From NCBI RefSeq assembly GCF_046237015.1, contig NZ_JBJYIN010000002.1, forward strand, positions 124,001 to 188,000: a stretch of DNA of 64,000 bases, written 5' to 3'. The position numbers and the translations under genes were made by a program. Position 1 is the stretch's first letter. The number at the start of each line of letters is the position of its first letter. This document shows positions 1 to 7,641 of this stretch, piece after piece. Source of the DNA: JBJYIN01 sp046237015. GTDB lineage: Bacteria; Pseudomonadota; Gammaproteobacteria; Enterobacterales; Enterobacteriaceae. The notes beneath the pieces were generated by a model. The model saw nothing but the letters and a program-made list of their open reading frames with translations, was not told the DNA's origin and did no database searches.

Positions 1-2
1 TG

Positions 3-617
3 GTGGAAACCGGGGTATGCGGTGTCCGCCTGGGCTGGGGACTCAGTGAACTTGCGAAAAATGCCTATTCCGATGTGGTGGCACAGTTGCGGCACCCGCT
101 TGAGGTACTGTTTGAGAAAACGCGGGAGACGGTTGATATTTCAACTTATCACGGGCGCGAGGTGATCTTTTTGGATCGTATCGTCAGCGATCAGGCCGTG
201 CGTGTGGTGCCGGTGTACGATCGACCAAAACCGGTTTATGCGATGGCGAATGGGAAAGCGATGCTGTCCTTGCTGACGGATGAGCAGATTGTTGCCATGT
301 TGAATAATCAAATCCCTGCTCTAACCCAGCATACGGTGGTCGATATTCCAACGTTGCTTAAGCAGATTGCCGAGGTTCGCGCCACGGGTTTTTCACTTGA
401 TATCGAGGAACATGCGGAAGGCGTTTGCGCCGTGGGAATCCCGCTTGCGATACCGGGGCAACCGGCTCATGCGCTATCCGTGGTGATGCCGTCTTATCGT
501 TTTAATGAGCGGCTTCCCAGCATTAAAAGCGCATTATTTGCGGCACAAACGGCATGCATGACCATCCTGCAACCCAAAGCGGTACGCGGTGGAAAATGTG
601 ATATCAGGGGCGAGTAA
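3..617 (+). CDS. IclR-family transcriptional regulator, C-terminal part (5' end outside window)
   Basis: About 204 residues of the effector-binding domain of an IclR-type regulator are present. The reading frame is open to the window edge, and the N-terminal winged helix-turn-helix is missing because it lies upstream, so this is a truncation by the window and not a pseudogene. Typical IclR features are the stretch after the linker (FEKTRETVDISTYHGREVIFLDRI), the block around residues 75-90 (YAMANGKAML) and the conserved late segment near residues 130-155 (ATGFSLDIEEHAEGVCAVGIPL). The family binds small metabolites, often aromatic or sugar acids, and controls a neighbouring operon. It ends about 150 bp from the 3' end of a convergent operon encoding an ABC transporter and a phosphatase, which it might regulate, though nothing in the sequence proves that. 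The target and effector are unknown. Confidence 0.85.
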   Translation: METGVCGVRLGWGLSELAKNAYSDVVAQLRHPLEVLFEKTRETVDISTYHGREVIFLDRIVSDQAVRVVPVYDRPKPVYAMANGKAMLSLLTDEQIVAMLNNQIPALTQHTVVDIPTLLKQIAEVRATGFSLDIEEHAEGVCAVGIPLAIPGQPAHALSVVMPSYRFNERLPSIKSALFAAQTACMTILQPKAVRGGKCDIRGE

Positions 618-766
618 GTGGACTATTTTCGTTATGTTCTCAAAGCGCTAGGGCGTTAAGGGAACGATGTGATTAGAGGCACCGTAAGGCGACGATTTTA
701 TGGTGTTAATGCCTGTTATTCCCATGGCGGGGCAGGCATTGATTTTGGCTAGGAATAGACAGCATT

Positions 767-1792
767 TTAATCCACTGCCTTGCGTAGCGTTGTGCGTAAG
801 ACGGGTAATGCCTGAAACAGCCGTCTGTAGGGGATGTCTTTGGTCGGGGCAAGTAGTCGTTCACAGGTCGCTTCGGCCATTTCCGCCAGTGGTTGGGTGA
901 AGGTTGTCAGTTGATAGCTCAGCCAGCTCGCCTGTTCGATATCATCAAAACCAATGATGCTGATATCTTCTGGGATCTTAAGGCCAAATTCATGCCGTGC
1001 GGCATCGATAAACCCGCAGGCGATGAGGTCTGTGACGCAAAACACACCATCTGGCCGTGACTCACGTTTTAACAGTTCCCGCGCTGCGATAACGCCAGTC
1101 TGGTAGCTGGTATTGCCTGCTCTGATCAGCGGAACACTTATCTTTGCTTTGGCCGCGGCTTCGAGAAAGCGAGTTTCGCGGATCACCATGCTGGGTGAAC
1201 GGGTAGACGAGGAGACGAGAGCAATATTCTGACATCCTGCGGTGAGAAACAGGTTAAATGCGACATCCATTGTTGAACTGTAGTCAATTTCAATATTATC
1301 GGCTCCCGCGAATTGCCCCATTCGGTTTATCAGGACGACTTGCTGTCCGCTTTGTAGGCAAATTTCGATCAGCGAACTGGGGGGGCTTCCCGATAAAACG
1401 ATGGTCGCAGTTGAACGGTAGTTCAATGTTTGTTGCAACGCTTCTCTGGCATTTTCTTCGCCATCATCGGTGTTAATGACCATTACTGCCCGTCCAGCTC
1501 TGCTCAGGCGGCGGGTGAGGTGTTCAAGTAAGCTGGATTGGTAGGGGGAAGCCAGGTTACCACCGAGAATACAGACCGGGCGGCTGGCTTCTTTGGAAAG
1601 GCCGCGAGCAAGATGGTTGACGTGGTAGTTGAGCGTTTGGGCCGCCGCGAGGACTTTACACCGAGTTTCTGCCGAAACGCTGCTGCCAGGGGTAAATGTA
1701 CGTGAAACTGCCGAACGTGAGACTCCCGCCAGACGAGCGACTTCGGTGGCGCTGGCAAATCGGCTGTGTTTACTCTGATTATTATTGCTCAT
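767..1792 (-). CDS. LacI/PurR-family transcriptional regulator
   Basis: This 341-residue protein has an N-terminal LacI helix-turn-helix at about residues 15-65 (ATEVARLAGVSRSAVSRTF, then the hinge region YHVNHLARGLS). A periplasmic-binding-protein-like effector domain follows, with the usual FCVTDLIACGFIDAAR and ISIIGFDDIEQA blocks. Its start overlaps the stop of the upstream phosphatase fusion gene by 11 bp, so it is the last gene of the minus-strand operon of ABC transporter and phosphatase and is probably translationally coupled. By family precedent it should repress this operon and be released by the imported compound or a product. No central-CG LacI operator was recognised upstream of the operon, but two palindromes lie there (7383-7398 and 7501-7520). 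Confidence 0.9.
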   Translation of the reverse strand: MSNNNQSKHSRFASATEVARLAGVSRSAVSRTFTPGSSVSAETRCKVLAAAQTLNYHVNHLARGLSKEASRPVCILGGNLASPYQSSLLEHLTRRLSRAGRAVMVINTDDGEENAREALQQTLNYRSTATIVLSGSPPSSLIEICLQSGQQVVLINRMGQFAGADNIEIDYSSTMDVAFNLFLTAGCQNIALVSSSTRSPSMVIRETRFLEAAAKAKISVPLIRAGNTSYQTGVIAARELLKRESRPDGVFCVTDLIACGFIDAARHEFGLKIPEDISIIGFDDIEQASWLSYQLTTFTQPLAEMAEATCERLLAPTKDIPYRRLFQALPVLRTTLRKAVD

Positions 1793-3221
1793 TACACCAT
1801 TCCGCCGTGGTTAATCGCTTTTCGCGTGCAATCCCCTGTTCGGCCAGACGAATCAGTGACGGTTTTGGCGCTTCGAACCATTCATCAGGATGCAGTTGTC
1901 GTTTATTGCGGATCAGCGCGATAGCGTCTTCCAGCGTTGGATAAAGTGTGGGGCATTCCAGATGCATAAATAGTGCGACCAGCGCCACGGAACGGCTACG
2001 TCCTCCACGACAATTCACCAGAATATTGCCGCGTTTTCGGTTCTGATAAGAGGGTTTATCGGGAATATGCTGTAATAATGCTGAGCGCATCAGTTGATAA
2101 CCTGCGTGCAGCATTTCAGGCGCATTACCATCACCATCAACCAGGCCGAGTTTATAATAACGAACCGGTCCTGAACCGTGGGGAAGCAGATGTGTCGCTG
2201 TTGCGCTCTCCGGTGTATTCACCCAATCTATATCGAGATTAACGGCGCAATTGATCACGATACCGATATCGTGCGTTGCCAATAGCGCCGCATCGCACGC
2301 GCCGCAGGTGCCACCGATATAGATATTCATACCCCAGCCAGGAAAATCTTCAGCGATAAGGCTGATTGCCGGGTGAATAAAGTGCGTCGCAACCGGTTTA
2401 TCGGGTGACGGCGATGTGCTTTCTGTCGCTAATGGAATACTCGCCGCACGGGCCAACGGTGCGGCGATCCCCGGTGCGGCGGCAAGAACGGGCAAACCAT
2501 TGAACAGCCCTTCTGCATCGCTGGGAATACAGCTGGTGTAGCCACCAGCTTCACGAACCAGCAGCAATCCGGCAAGGCAATCCCAGACGTTCATATGAAT
2601 TTCGACATAACCATCGGTACGTCCCTCTGCCACCCATGCGAGTGCCAGCGCCCCCGAGCCCCCGCGACGAACGCTGGCACCCAGATTGAGCATGGCGGCC
2701 ATCATATCCAGATAGCGGCGCTGACCGTGGCGGGAAGACCAGCCCAGTTCAAAGGTGGCTCGCCGTGTGTCGGTTGTGTCGGCACACCGGAGTGGGCGAT
2801 CGTTCTTGAGAGCGTAATGTCCGCGACGTGCCAGATAGCAATCCTGGCTGACGGGATTATAAATGGCACCAAGTTCGGTGACACCGTTGCATACCCAGGC
2901 TATGCAGACGCAGAAATGGGGGATACCACGAGCAAAATTGGCGGTACCGTCGATCGGATCTACCACCCACAAACTATCCGCGCTGGCAGGCTGGCTGGCA
3001 GATTCTTCTCCCAGAATAAGATCATTGGGGAAAGCGTCGGCAATTGTCCGAAAGATCAGTTTTTCCACGAGGGTATCGGCTTCCGTGAGAATATCCTGAT
3101 GACCTTTAAGTTCGTATTCGCCGGCTTTCCGTGAGTGAAAATATTGCAGGGCCATGTCACCCGCTTCGATAATTATGCGCTGTAATAATGCAGCCCGCTG
3201 TTCAATATCAATGTTGGTCAA
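1782..3221 (-). CDS. Inositol monophosphatase / dual-specificity phosphatase fusion protein
   Basis: The first ~260 residues form an inositol-monophosphatase-type Mg2+-dependent phosphatase. The metal ligands are recognisable: GEE at 71-73, DPIDGT at 88-93 and WDCLAG at 213-218. After a Ser/Pro-rich linker (about 264-275) a second domain begins with the YIGG and GIVINCAVNLD pattern of dual-specificity phosphatases. It contains a Cys-x5-Arg phosphate loop, C404 to R410, followed by S411. The usual His before the Cys is Asn403. Asp362 or Asp364 could be the general acid. No signal peptide is visible, so both domains should act in the cytoplasm. The gene follows the binding-protein gene of an ABC importer by about 55 bp and overlaps the LacI regulator. 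The context suggests dephosphorylation of an imported phosphorylated polyol or sugar; the substrate is inferred, not shown. Confidence 0.85.
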   Translation of the reverse strand: MTNIDIEQRAALLQRIIIEAGDMALQYFHSRKAGEYELKGHQDILTEADTLVEKLIFRTIADAFPNDLILGEESASQPASADSLWVVDPIDGTANFARGIPHFCVCIAWVCNGVTELGAIYNPVSQDCYLARRGHYALKNDRPLRCADTTDTRRATFELGWSSRHGQRRYLDMMAAMLNLGASVRRGGSGALALAWVAEGRTDGYVEIHMNVWDCLAGLLLVREAGGYTSCIPSDAEGLFNGLPVLAAAPGIAAPLARAASIPLATESTSPSPDKPVATHFIHPAISLIAEDFPGWGMNIYIGGTCGACDAALLATHDIGIVINCAVNLDIDWVNTPESATATHLLPHGSGPVRYYKLGLVDGDGNAPEMLHAGYQLMRSALLQHIPDKPSYQNRKRGNILVNCRGGRSRSVALVALFMHLECPTLYPTLEDAIALIRNKRQLHPDEWFEAPKPSLIRLAEQGIAREKRLTTAEWCNEQ

Positions 3222-3276
3222 AGCGATTCGCCTGTTCGTAAATGGAAGTCAATTGTCTAATGTATTGAATTTTTAA

Positions 3277-4380
3277 TTATTTTTTATAACTTAGTCTCCA
3301 AATATCCTGCCAGTCCTGTCGGCTTTTCCAGTCGTCTTTGGCCGTCACGGTGAGGTATTCCATCAATTCTGAATGATATTGTTCGATCCCCGAGGCTTCA
3401 TCGGCAGGCAGCTTTATCGCCTGATTAGTCGACATTTTTCCATCCACGCCTTGTGGCGCGATCCCTTCGGCTGTCAGTAGATAGTGAATAAAGAGTTTTG
3501 CGGTATTGGGGCTGTGACTCCCCGTCGCTATCACGCCGAGGCTAGGGTAATTCCAGCCGATAAACGGTTTGAGCCCGTGGCACAGGCCCAGTTTCATCCC
3601 TTGCTTGTTATCACGGAATTTAGCGGTTGAAACCAGACCGATAAAATCGGTTTTCCCATCTGGTGCGCCAATGGCGGACGCCGCATCGTTATCGGAATGA
3701 GTGAGTAAGACGCGATTCCCTGCCAATGCCTTCACAAAGGCAGCCGTGGCGGATTTTTCATCGGTTTGCAGTGGTTCACCAAATTCCTGCTGATAAGCGT
3801 CGCGCATTTGCTGATCATAATGGGTTTCCATTTGGCTGAACCAATCCGTATAGGCCGGCTTACCGGTGGGATCCTGCATCGTGACTCGACCACGCCACTG
3901 GGCGCGGGTGAGTTGCCAGATATTGTTCACCGGACAGGCTGTGTGGTGTGCCGTGTTGTAAGCGAGCACGTTGGGAGCCAGTACCACTGTCAGCGGATTT
4001 TGATAGCGATCGGCAATATTGCTTTTCAGATCATCCGGAATCCAACTTTGAACATAACCTTTATTAAGCAATTGCGTGATCCCTGCTGGCGCATCCTCAA
4101 TAATGGCTACATCGGCTCTGACGTTCTTGGCCTGTGCTTCACGGCTAATAATTTCAATGATTTGTGGCGCATTGGCTTTTACGCCCGTGGCGCTAATTTC
4201 ATACTGCTCGCTGAAGGCTTTAGCCTGTTGAACAATTTTCCCGGTAGAGGCGTAAACGGTGATAGGTTGCTCTTTTTGGGCTGCGGCGATCAACGTCTGG
4301 AGATCGAAGTTTTCTGCATGGGCTAGTGGAGCCGTGAGTAATCCACTGGCGATGAATACGGCGATTAATTTTCTGTTCAT
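3277..4380 (-). CDS. ABC transporter periplasmic solute-binding protein (iron/sugar-phosphate type)
   Basis: This 367-residue secreted binding protein has a clear Sec signal peptide ending near residue 22 (AHA before ENFDLQ). The mature part begins like the Fe3+/AfuA/PotD-related cluster (LIAAAQKEQPITVYASTGKIVQQAKAF), and further blocks include VLAPNVLAYN and GCNYPSLG-like GWNYPSLGVIATG. Such proteins bind ferric iron, thiamine, polyamines, phosphonates or, as in AfuA, hexose phosphates. It is flanked by its ATPase (28 bp upstream) and a phosphatase fusion (downstream), which favours a phosphorylated organic solute over iron. The tyrosine ligands of ferric-binding proteins could not be confirmed by eye. 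The general role is secure; the ligand is unknown. Confidence 0.85.
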   Translation of the reverse strand: MNRKLIAVFIASGLLTAPLAHAENFDLQTLIAAAQKEQPITVYASTGKIVQQAKAFSEQYEISATGVKANAPQIIEIISREAQAKNVRADVAIIEDAPAGITQLLNKGYVQSWIPDDLKSNIADRYQNPLTVVLAPNVLAYNTAHHTACPVNNIWQLTRAQWRGRVTMQDPTGKPAYTDWFSQMETHYDQQMRDAYQQEFGEPLQTDEKSATAAFVKALAGNRVLLTHSDNDAASAIGAPDGKTDFIGLVSTAKFRDNKQGMKLGLCHGLKPFIGWNYPSLGVIATGSHSPNTAKLFIHYLLTAEGIAPQGVDGKMSTNQAIKLPADEASGIEQYHSELMEYLTVTAKDDWKSRQDWQDIWRLSYKK

Positions 4381-4408
4381 CTCGGTTCCTTAGTATAAAT
4401 AATAAGAT

Positions 4409-5488
4409 TTAGTTCGCTGAAACGTCGTGACGTAGCCCATTACTGTTGAAAAAGTGCAGGGAGTGGGTCGGTAATTGGCAATGCACCTGCTGATTTGTCT
4501 GCCAGCGAGGTCGTTGCTGCGTGGAGTGGAATAGACGATCGTTTCCCGTCACCAGTTCAATGATCCAACTGCCGCCGGTCGGCATGATGTTATCGATAGT
4601 CATCGGCACACTGTTGGTTTCCGCTTCTGTGCTGAGCACGATCTCCTCCGGGCGAATACCGCAGACCTGGGCATGCTTATGCAGAGTGAAGCGTTGCTGA
4701 AGGTGCTGTGCCAAATGACTTAATGGCAGATGCAGCGGGATCATATTGAGCTTGGGTGTGCCGATAAATTCGGCGACGAAACGGTTGGCGGGGGAGGCAT
4801 AAATCTCATCCGGCGTACCGACCTGTTGCATATGGCCCGCGCTCATGACCGCAATGGTGGTGGCGAGAGTCATCGCCTCCCACTGATCGTGGCTGACAAA
4901 CACTATCGTGGTGCCAAAGGTTTCATGCAGACGTCGCAGTTCGGCGCGCATCTCCAGACGCAGTGTGGCATCCAGGTTGGAGAGAGGTTCATCAAGCAAC
5001 AGCACGCCAGGATTGACGGCCAGCATTCGCGCGAGGGCAACACGCTGCTGTTGCCCACCCGATAGTTGTGCCGGATAACGTTTGGCATAGTCTGCAATAC
5101 GCAGTTTTTCCATCACGTCCTGGCTACGAGCAATGCGTTCCTGTGCGGAGACTTTTTGCAAGCGAAGGCCGAAATCGACGTTTTGTTCGACGGTCATGTG
5201 GGGCCAGAGCGCGTAGCTTTGGAACACTAAACCGATACCGCGTTTTTCCGGTGGTACGTAGATACCCTGAGCGACAGAATCTACAATCTTGTCGCCGATG
5301 ATGATTTCGCCACTACTGGCGTGCTCAATACCGGCAATCATACGTAAAATAGTGGTTTTACCGCAGCCGGATGGTCCTAACAAACACATAAACTCGCCGT
5401 CCTTGACGGTCAGATTGATGCGATTCACCGCCGGAGTATCGCTACCGGGATAGGTTTTTGTGAGGTGAGTTAAATGAATAGAGGGCAT
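4409..5488 (-). CDS. ABC transporter ATP-binding protein
   Basis: This is a 359-residue ATPase of the PotA/FbpC/UgpC type. It has Walker A GPSGCGKTT near residues 38-46, Q-loop VFQSYALWPHMTV, signature LSGGQQQR, Walker B VLLLDEP with D-loop SNLD, and H-loop SHDQ. A C-terminal extension of about 120 residues includes a TOBE-like domain (CGIRPEEIVLS). The switch region reads SHDQWEA where SHDQxEA is usual, so it is intact. The gene ends 28 bp before the binding-protein gene and starts 1 bp after the permease stop, so it is tightly coupled in the operon. It energises import through the two-domain permease encoded just upstream. Confidence 0.93.
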   Translation of the reverse strand: MPSIHLTHLTKTYPGSDTPAVNRINLTVKDGEFMCLLGPSGCGKTTILRMIAGIEHASSGEIIIGDKIVDSVAQGIYVPPEKRGIGLVFQSYALWPHMTVEQNVDFGLRLQKVSAQERIARSQDVMEKLRIADYAKRYPAQLSGGQQQRVALARMLAVNPGVLLLDEPLSNLDATLRLEMRAELRRLHETFGTTIVFVSHDQWEAMTLATTIAVMSAGHMQQVGTPDEIYASPANRFVAEFIGTPKLNMIPLHLPLSHLAQHLQQRFTLHKHAQVCGIRPEEIVLSTEAETNSVPMTIDNIMPTGGSWIIELVTGNDRLFHSTQQRPRWQTNQQVHCQLPTHSLHFFNSNGLRHDVSAN

Positions 5489-5489
5489 G

Positions 5490-7313
5490 TTATTTCTCCA
5501 GTCCTTCAGCCAGACCAGTGCCGGTAATTTTCTGAATCATCACCGTGCCGGCCCATGAAATGAGCGCGATCATCAGCACGACGGCATTTGCAGCCTGCTG
5601 GTAGTTGTAGTCAATCAGACGCAGGGAATAGGTTGTCAGCACGTCGGTTGCGGGCGTAGCGAGGATGACAAACAGGCTGACGCCCTTAATCCCCGAAATA
5701 AACGGCAACAGGATACCGGTCGCCAGCGGGGCCGCCTGAATAGGAATAACGATGCGGCGAACTCGGGCAAACCAGCCAGCGCCGGCGATCCGTGCCGCTT
5801 CTTCGGCTTCTTTCCCTAATTGCGTCATTGCAGCGATGCCGGAGCGACTGGCATAAGGCATTTTTTCCGCAATCAGCGCGAGCACCAAAATCAGCGGTGT
5901 ACCGTATAGCGCAGGGATTGGCCCCCTAGCCACCGCGAACAATGAAAGGAACGCAGTGGCGAAAGCAATGCCGGGCACCAGATATGGCAGGAAAGTCATT
6001 TGGCGCAACAAGGCCGCTATCCAATGGAAGTGACAGCGCATGACGGCATAGCCGACCAAGAGCCCTAGTACGCCGCAGGCAATGGAGGCCGAACCGACGA
6101 TAATCAGCGTGTTCCACACCGTATGCCAGAATTCCGGCGTCAGCAGAATACCGTTATGCAGTGCGACCGTATCGAGGTTATGGCCTATCCAGTAAGCCAG
6201 TGTGAAATTATCGGCGGTAAATCGGCCTGGTAGCGTCATCACCGTGGAAAGGAACAGTGTCAGCAGGGGAATGACGACACCCAGGAGTACAAATGCCAGC
6301 GGTATTGCCGCCGCAATAATACGCCAGTGTCCCAATTGGTGCTGGCGTTCCATGACGCCCTTGCCGCCGACGGTGACAAAGCGTTTTGCCTCACGCAACA
6401 TTTTCATATCTAGCATCAGGGTGATCATGCCCATCAACATAATGACGGTCGCGATGACCGCCGCTACGCCTGACTGACGAGTGCTGATCGCCTGATAAAG
6501 GCCGGTAGAAAGCGTATCAAAATGAACCGGGAGACCAAGAATATAGGGTAAGGCAAACTCACCGATGCAATCGGCAAAAATCAACAGAGCGGCGGATAGC
6601 AGGGCTGGACGCACTAAGGGGATAATGATTTTGAACGTAATCACATGGCGTGAAGCCCCCAAAACTTGGGCGCATTCTTCCATTTGGCTATCCATGCGTC
6701 GCAGTGCGTTGCCGACAATCAGAATGACCAGCGGTGTGTAGTGTAGGATCATGATGACAACAATGGGGACATAGCCATAGGCCATCCAGTTTGGCGTCTG
6801 GATACCCATCGCTTCCAGCCACCCCGGTTGGCCGCCGATCGAGTGATTTTTAAAGAGCGTGGTCCACGCCAGTGCGAAGGTCCAGGAAGGCAACATAAAT
6901 GGCACGATAAGCAGGGTAGCAAACCATTTTCTGCCCGCAATATTGGTACGATTGATGAGCCAGGCGAGTGTCACACCAACGATCAGTGCACCGATAACGG
7001 TACTCAGAGCAACGGCCAGCGTGTTGAGTAACGGCGTCCACAGTAATAGATCGGACATTCGTGAACTCAGCGTGCGTAGCAGATAATAGGTAGTGAGTGC
7101 TCCCTCTGCGGCGTCAGTACGGCTTTCGTCACCGCTCTGCACCCGTACTGCGTTGAGCAGAACAGAGAGTATCGGGGCCAGAATTATCCAGCTAAAGAGC
7201 ATCACCAGTAGTGCGCCCAGCAGATTGGCGGGTTCGTGACTAACAATAGACAGCGTATGGCGGAATTTATGCCATGCTATTTTGCTGCGGCGGGTTTCGG
7301 CTTGGTAAGACAC
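5490..7313 (-). CDS. ABC transporter permease, two fused MetI-type domains
   Basis: The protein has about 607 residues with two binding-protein-dependent transport domains in one chain, as in FbpB, ThiP and AfuB. The EAA loops are visible in each half (EECAQVLGASRHVITFKIIIPLVRP and EEAARIAGAGWFARVRRIVIPI). Twelve or so membrane segments form the channel for the adjacent ATPase and binding protein. The frame stays open upstream to a GTG at 7388, but no well-spaced ribosome site precedes that codon, and it lies inside a perfect 16-bp palindrome. The GTG at 7313 has AGGG nine bases upstream and begins at SYQAETRRSK, so I prefer it. This is the first gene of the five-gene operon. Confidence 0.87.
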   Translation of the reverse strand: MSYQAETRRSKIAWHKFRHTLSIVSHEPANLLGALLVMLFSWIILAPILSVLLNAVRVQSGDESRTDAAEGALTTYYLLRTLSSRMSDLLLWTPLLNTLAVALSTVIGALIVGVTLAWLINRTNIAGRKWFATLLIVPFMLPSWTFALAWTTLFKNHSIGGQPGWLEAMGIQTPNWMAYGYVPIVVIMILHYTPLVILIVGNALRRMDSQMEECAQVLGASRHVITFKIIIPLVRPALLSAALLIFADCIGEFALPYILGLPVHFDTLSTGLYQAISTRQSGVAAVIATVIMLMGMITLMLDMKMLREAKRFVTVGGKGVMERQHQLGHWRIIAAAIPLAFVLLGVVIPLLTLFLSTVMTLPGRFTADNFTLAYWIGHNLDTVALHNGILLTPEFWHTVWNTLIIVGSASIACGVLGLLVGYAVMRCHFHWIAALLRQMTFLPYLVPGIAFATAFLSLFAVARGPIPALYGTPLILVLALIAEKMPYASRSGIAAMTQLGKEAEEAARIAGAGWFARVRRIVIPIQAAPLATGILLPFISGIKGVSLFVILATPATDVLTTYSLRLIDYNYQQAANAVVLMIALISWAGTVMIQKITGTGLAEGLEK

Positions 7314-7382
7314 TGATTCAATCCCTGGCTGTTGGTGACAGGCAGGACTATATCGGTGCAATGTTACAGTCTTGCGAATTTT

Positions 7383-7398
7383 TTGCACATATGTGCAA
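7383..7398. promoter_or_regulatory. Perfect 16-bp palindrome, candidate operator
   Basis: TTGCACATATGTGCAA reads the same on both strands. It lies about 70 bases before the preferred start of the ABC permease gene, where a repressor site would be expected. It lacks the central CG usual for LacI-family operators, so the IclR-type regulator or another protein is equally possible. Binding is inferred from position and symmetry only. Confidence 0.4.
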
Positions 7399-7500
7399 TT
7401 ATCTCCATTAATCTATTTACGGCCGCATTCTGCACGTTTTTTCCGTCTCGTTCAGAGGGGAATGGCTCAGTATTTTCAATACGCCGAACGTTGCAGGAAC

Positions 7501-7520
7501 CATGACATGGTGCTGTCATG
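7501..7520. promoter_or_regulatory. Inverted repeat CATGACA-N6-TGTCATG, candidate operator
   Basis: Two perfect 7-base arms are separated by six bases, about 190 bases upstream of the ABC permease start. Length and spacing suit a dimeric regulator. No regulator can be assigned from the sequence alone. Confidence 0.3.
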
Positions 7521-7641
7521 GCGCCTGATATATCGGTTTTCAGTAAGATCGCTTTAGCGGCATCATGCCAGGCCGATCTGTGATAAACGGTTTGTGGAAG
7601 ATGACGACAATAAAAATAGAGGGTTTTCTTTGTTTCTCGGT

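Larger units (their letters stand above)
7314..7641. other. Intergenic region upstream of the ABC/phosphatase operon
   Basis: These 328 bases lie between the permease start and the end of the dicarboxylate-carrier gene. They hold a perfect palindrome (7383-7398) and an inverted repeat (7501-7520), both listed separately. No convincing sigma70 promoter was found by eye on the minus strand, and no real coding sequence was recognised. The operon promoter must nonetheless lie here, since the next upstream gene is separated by this gap and its own 3' end. Confidence 0.5.

Noticed and set aside
2595..3134. 179-codon open frame on the plus strand
   Set aside because: It is wholly antisense to the phosphatase fusion, whose motifs are intact, and shows no recognisable domain or ribosome site.
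3766..4326. 186-codon open frame on the plus strand
   Set aside because: It is antisense to the binding-protein gene; composition is that of a reverse-complement shadow.
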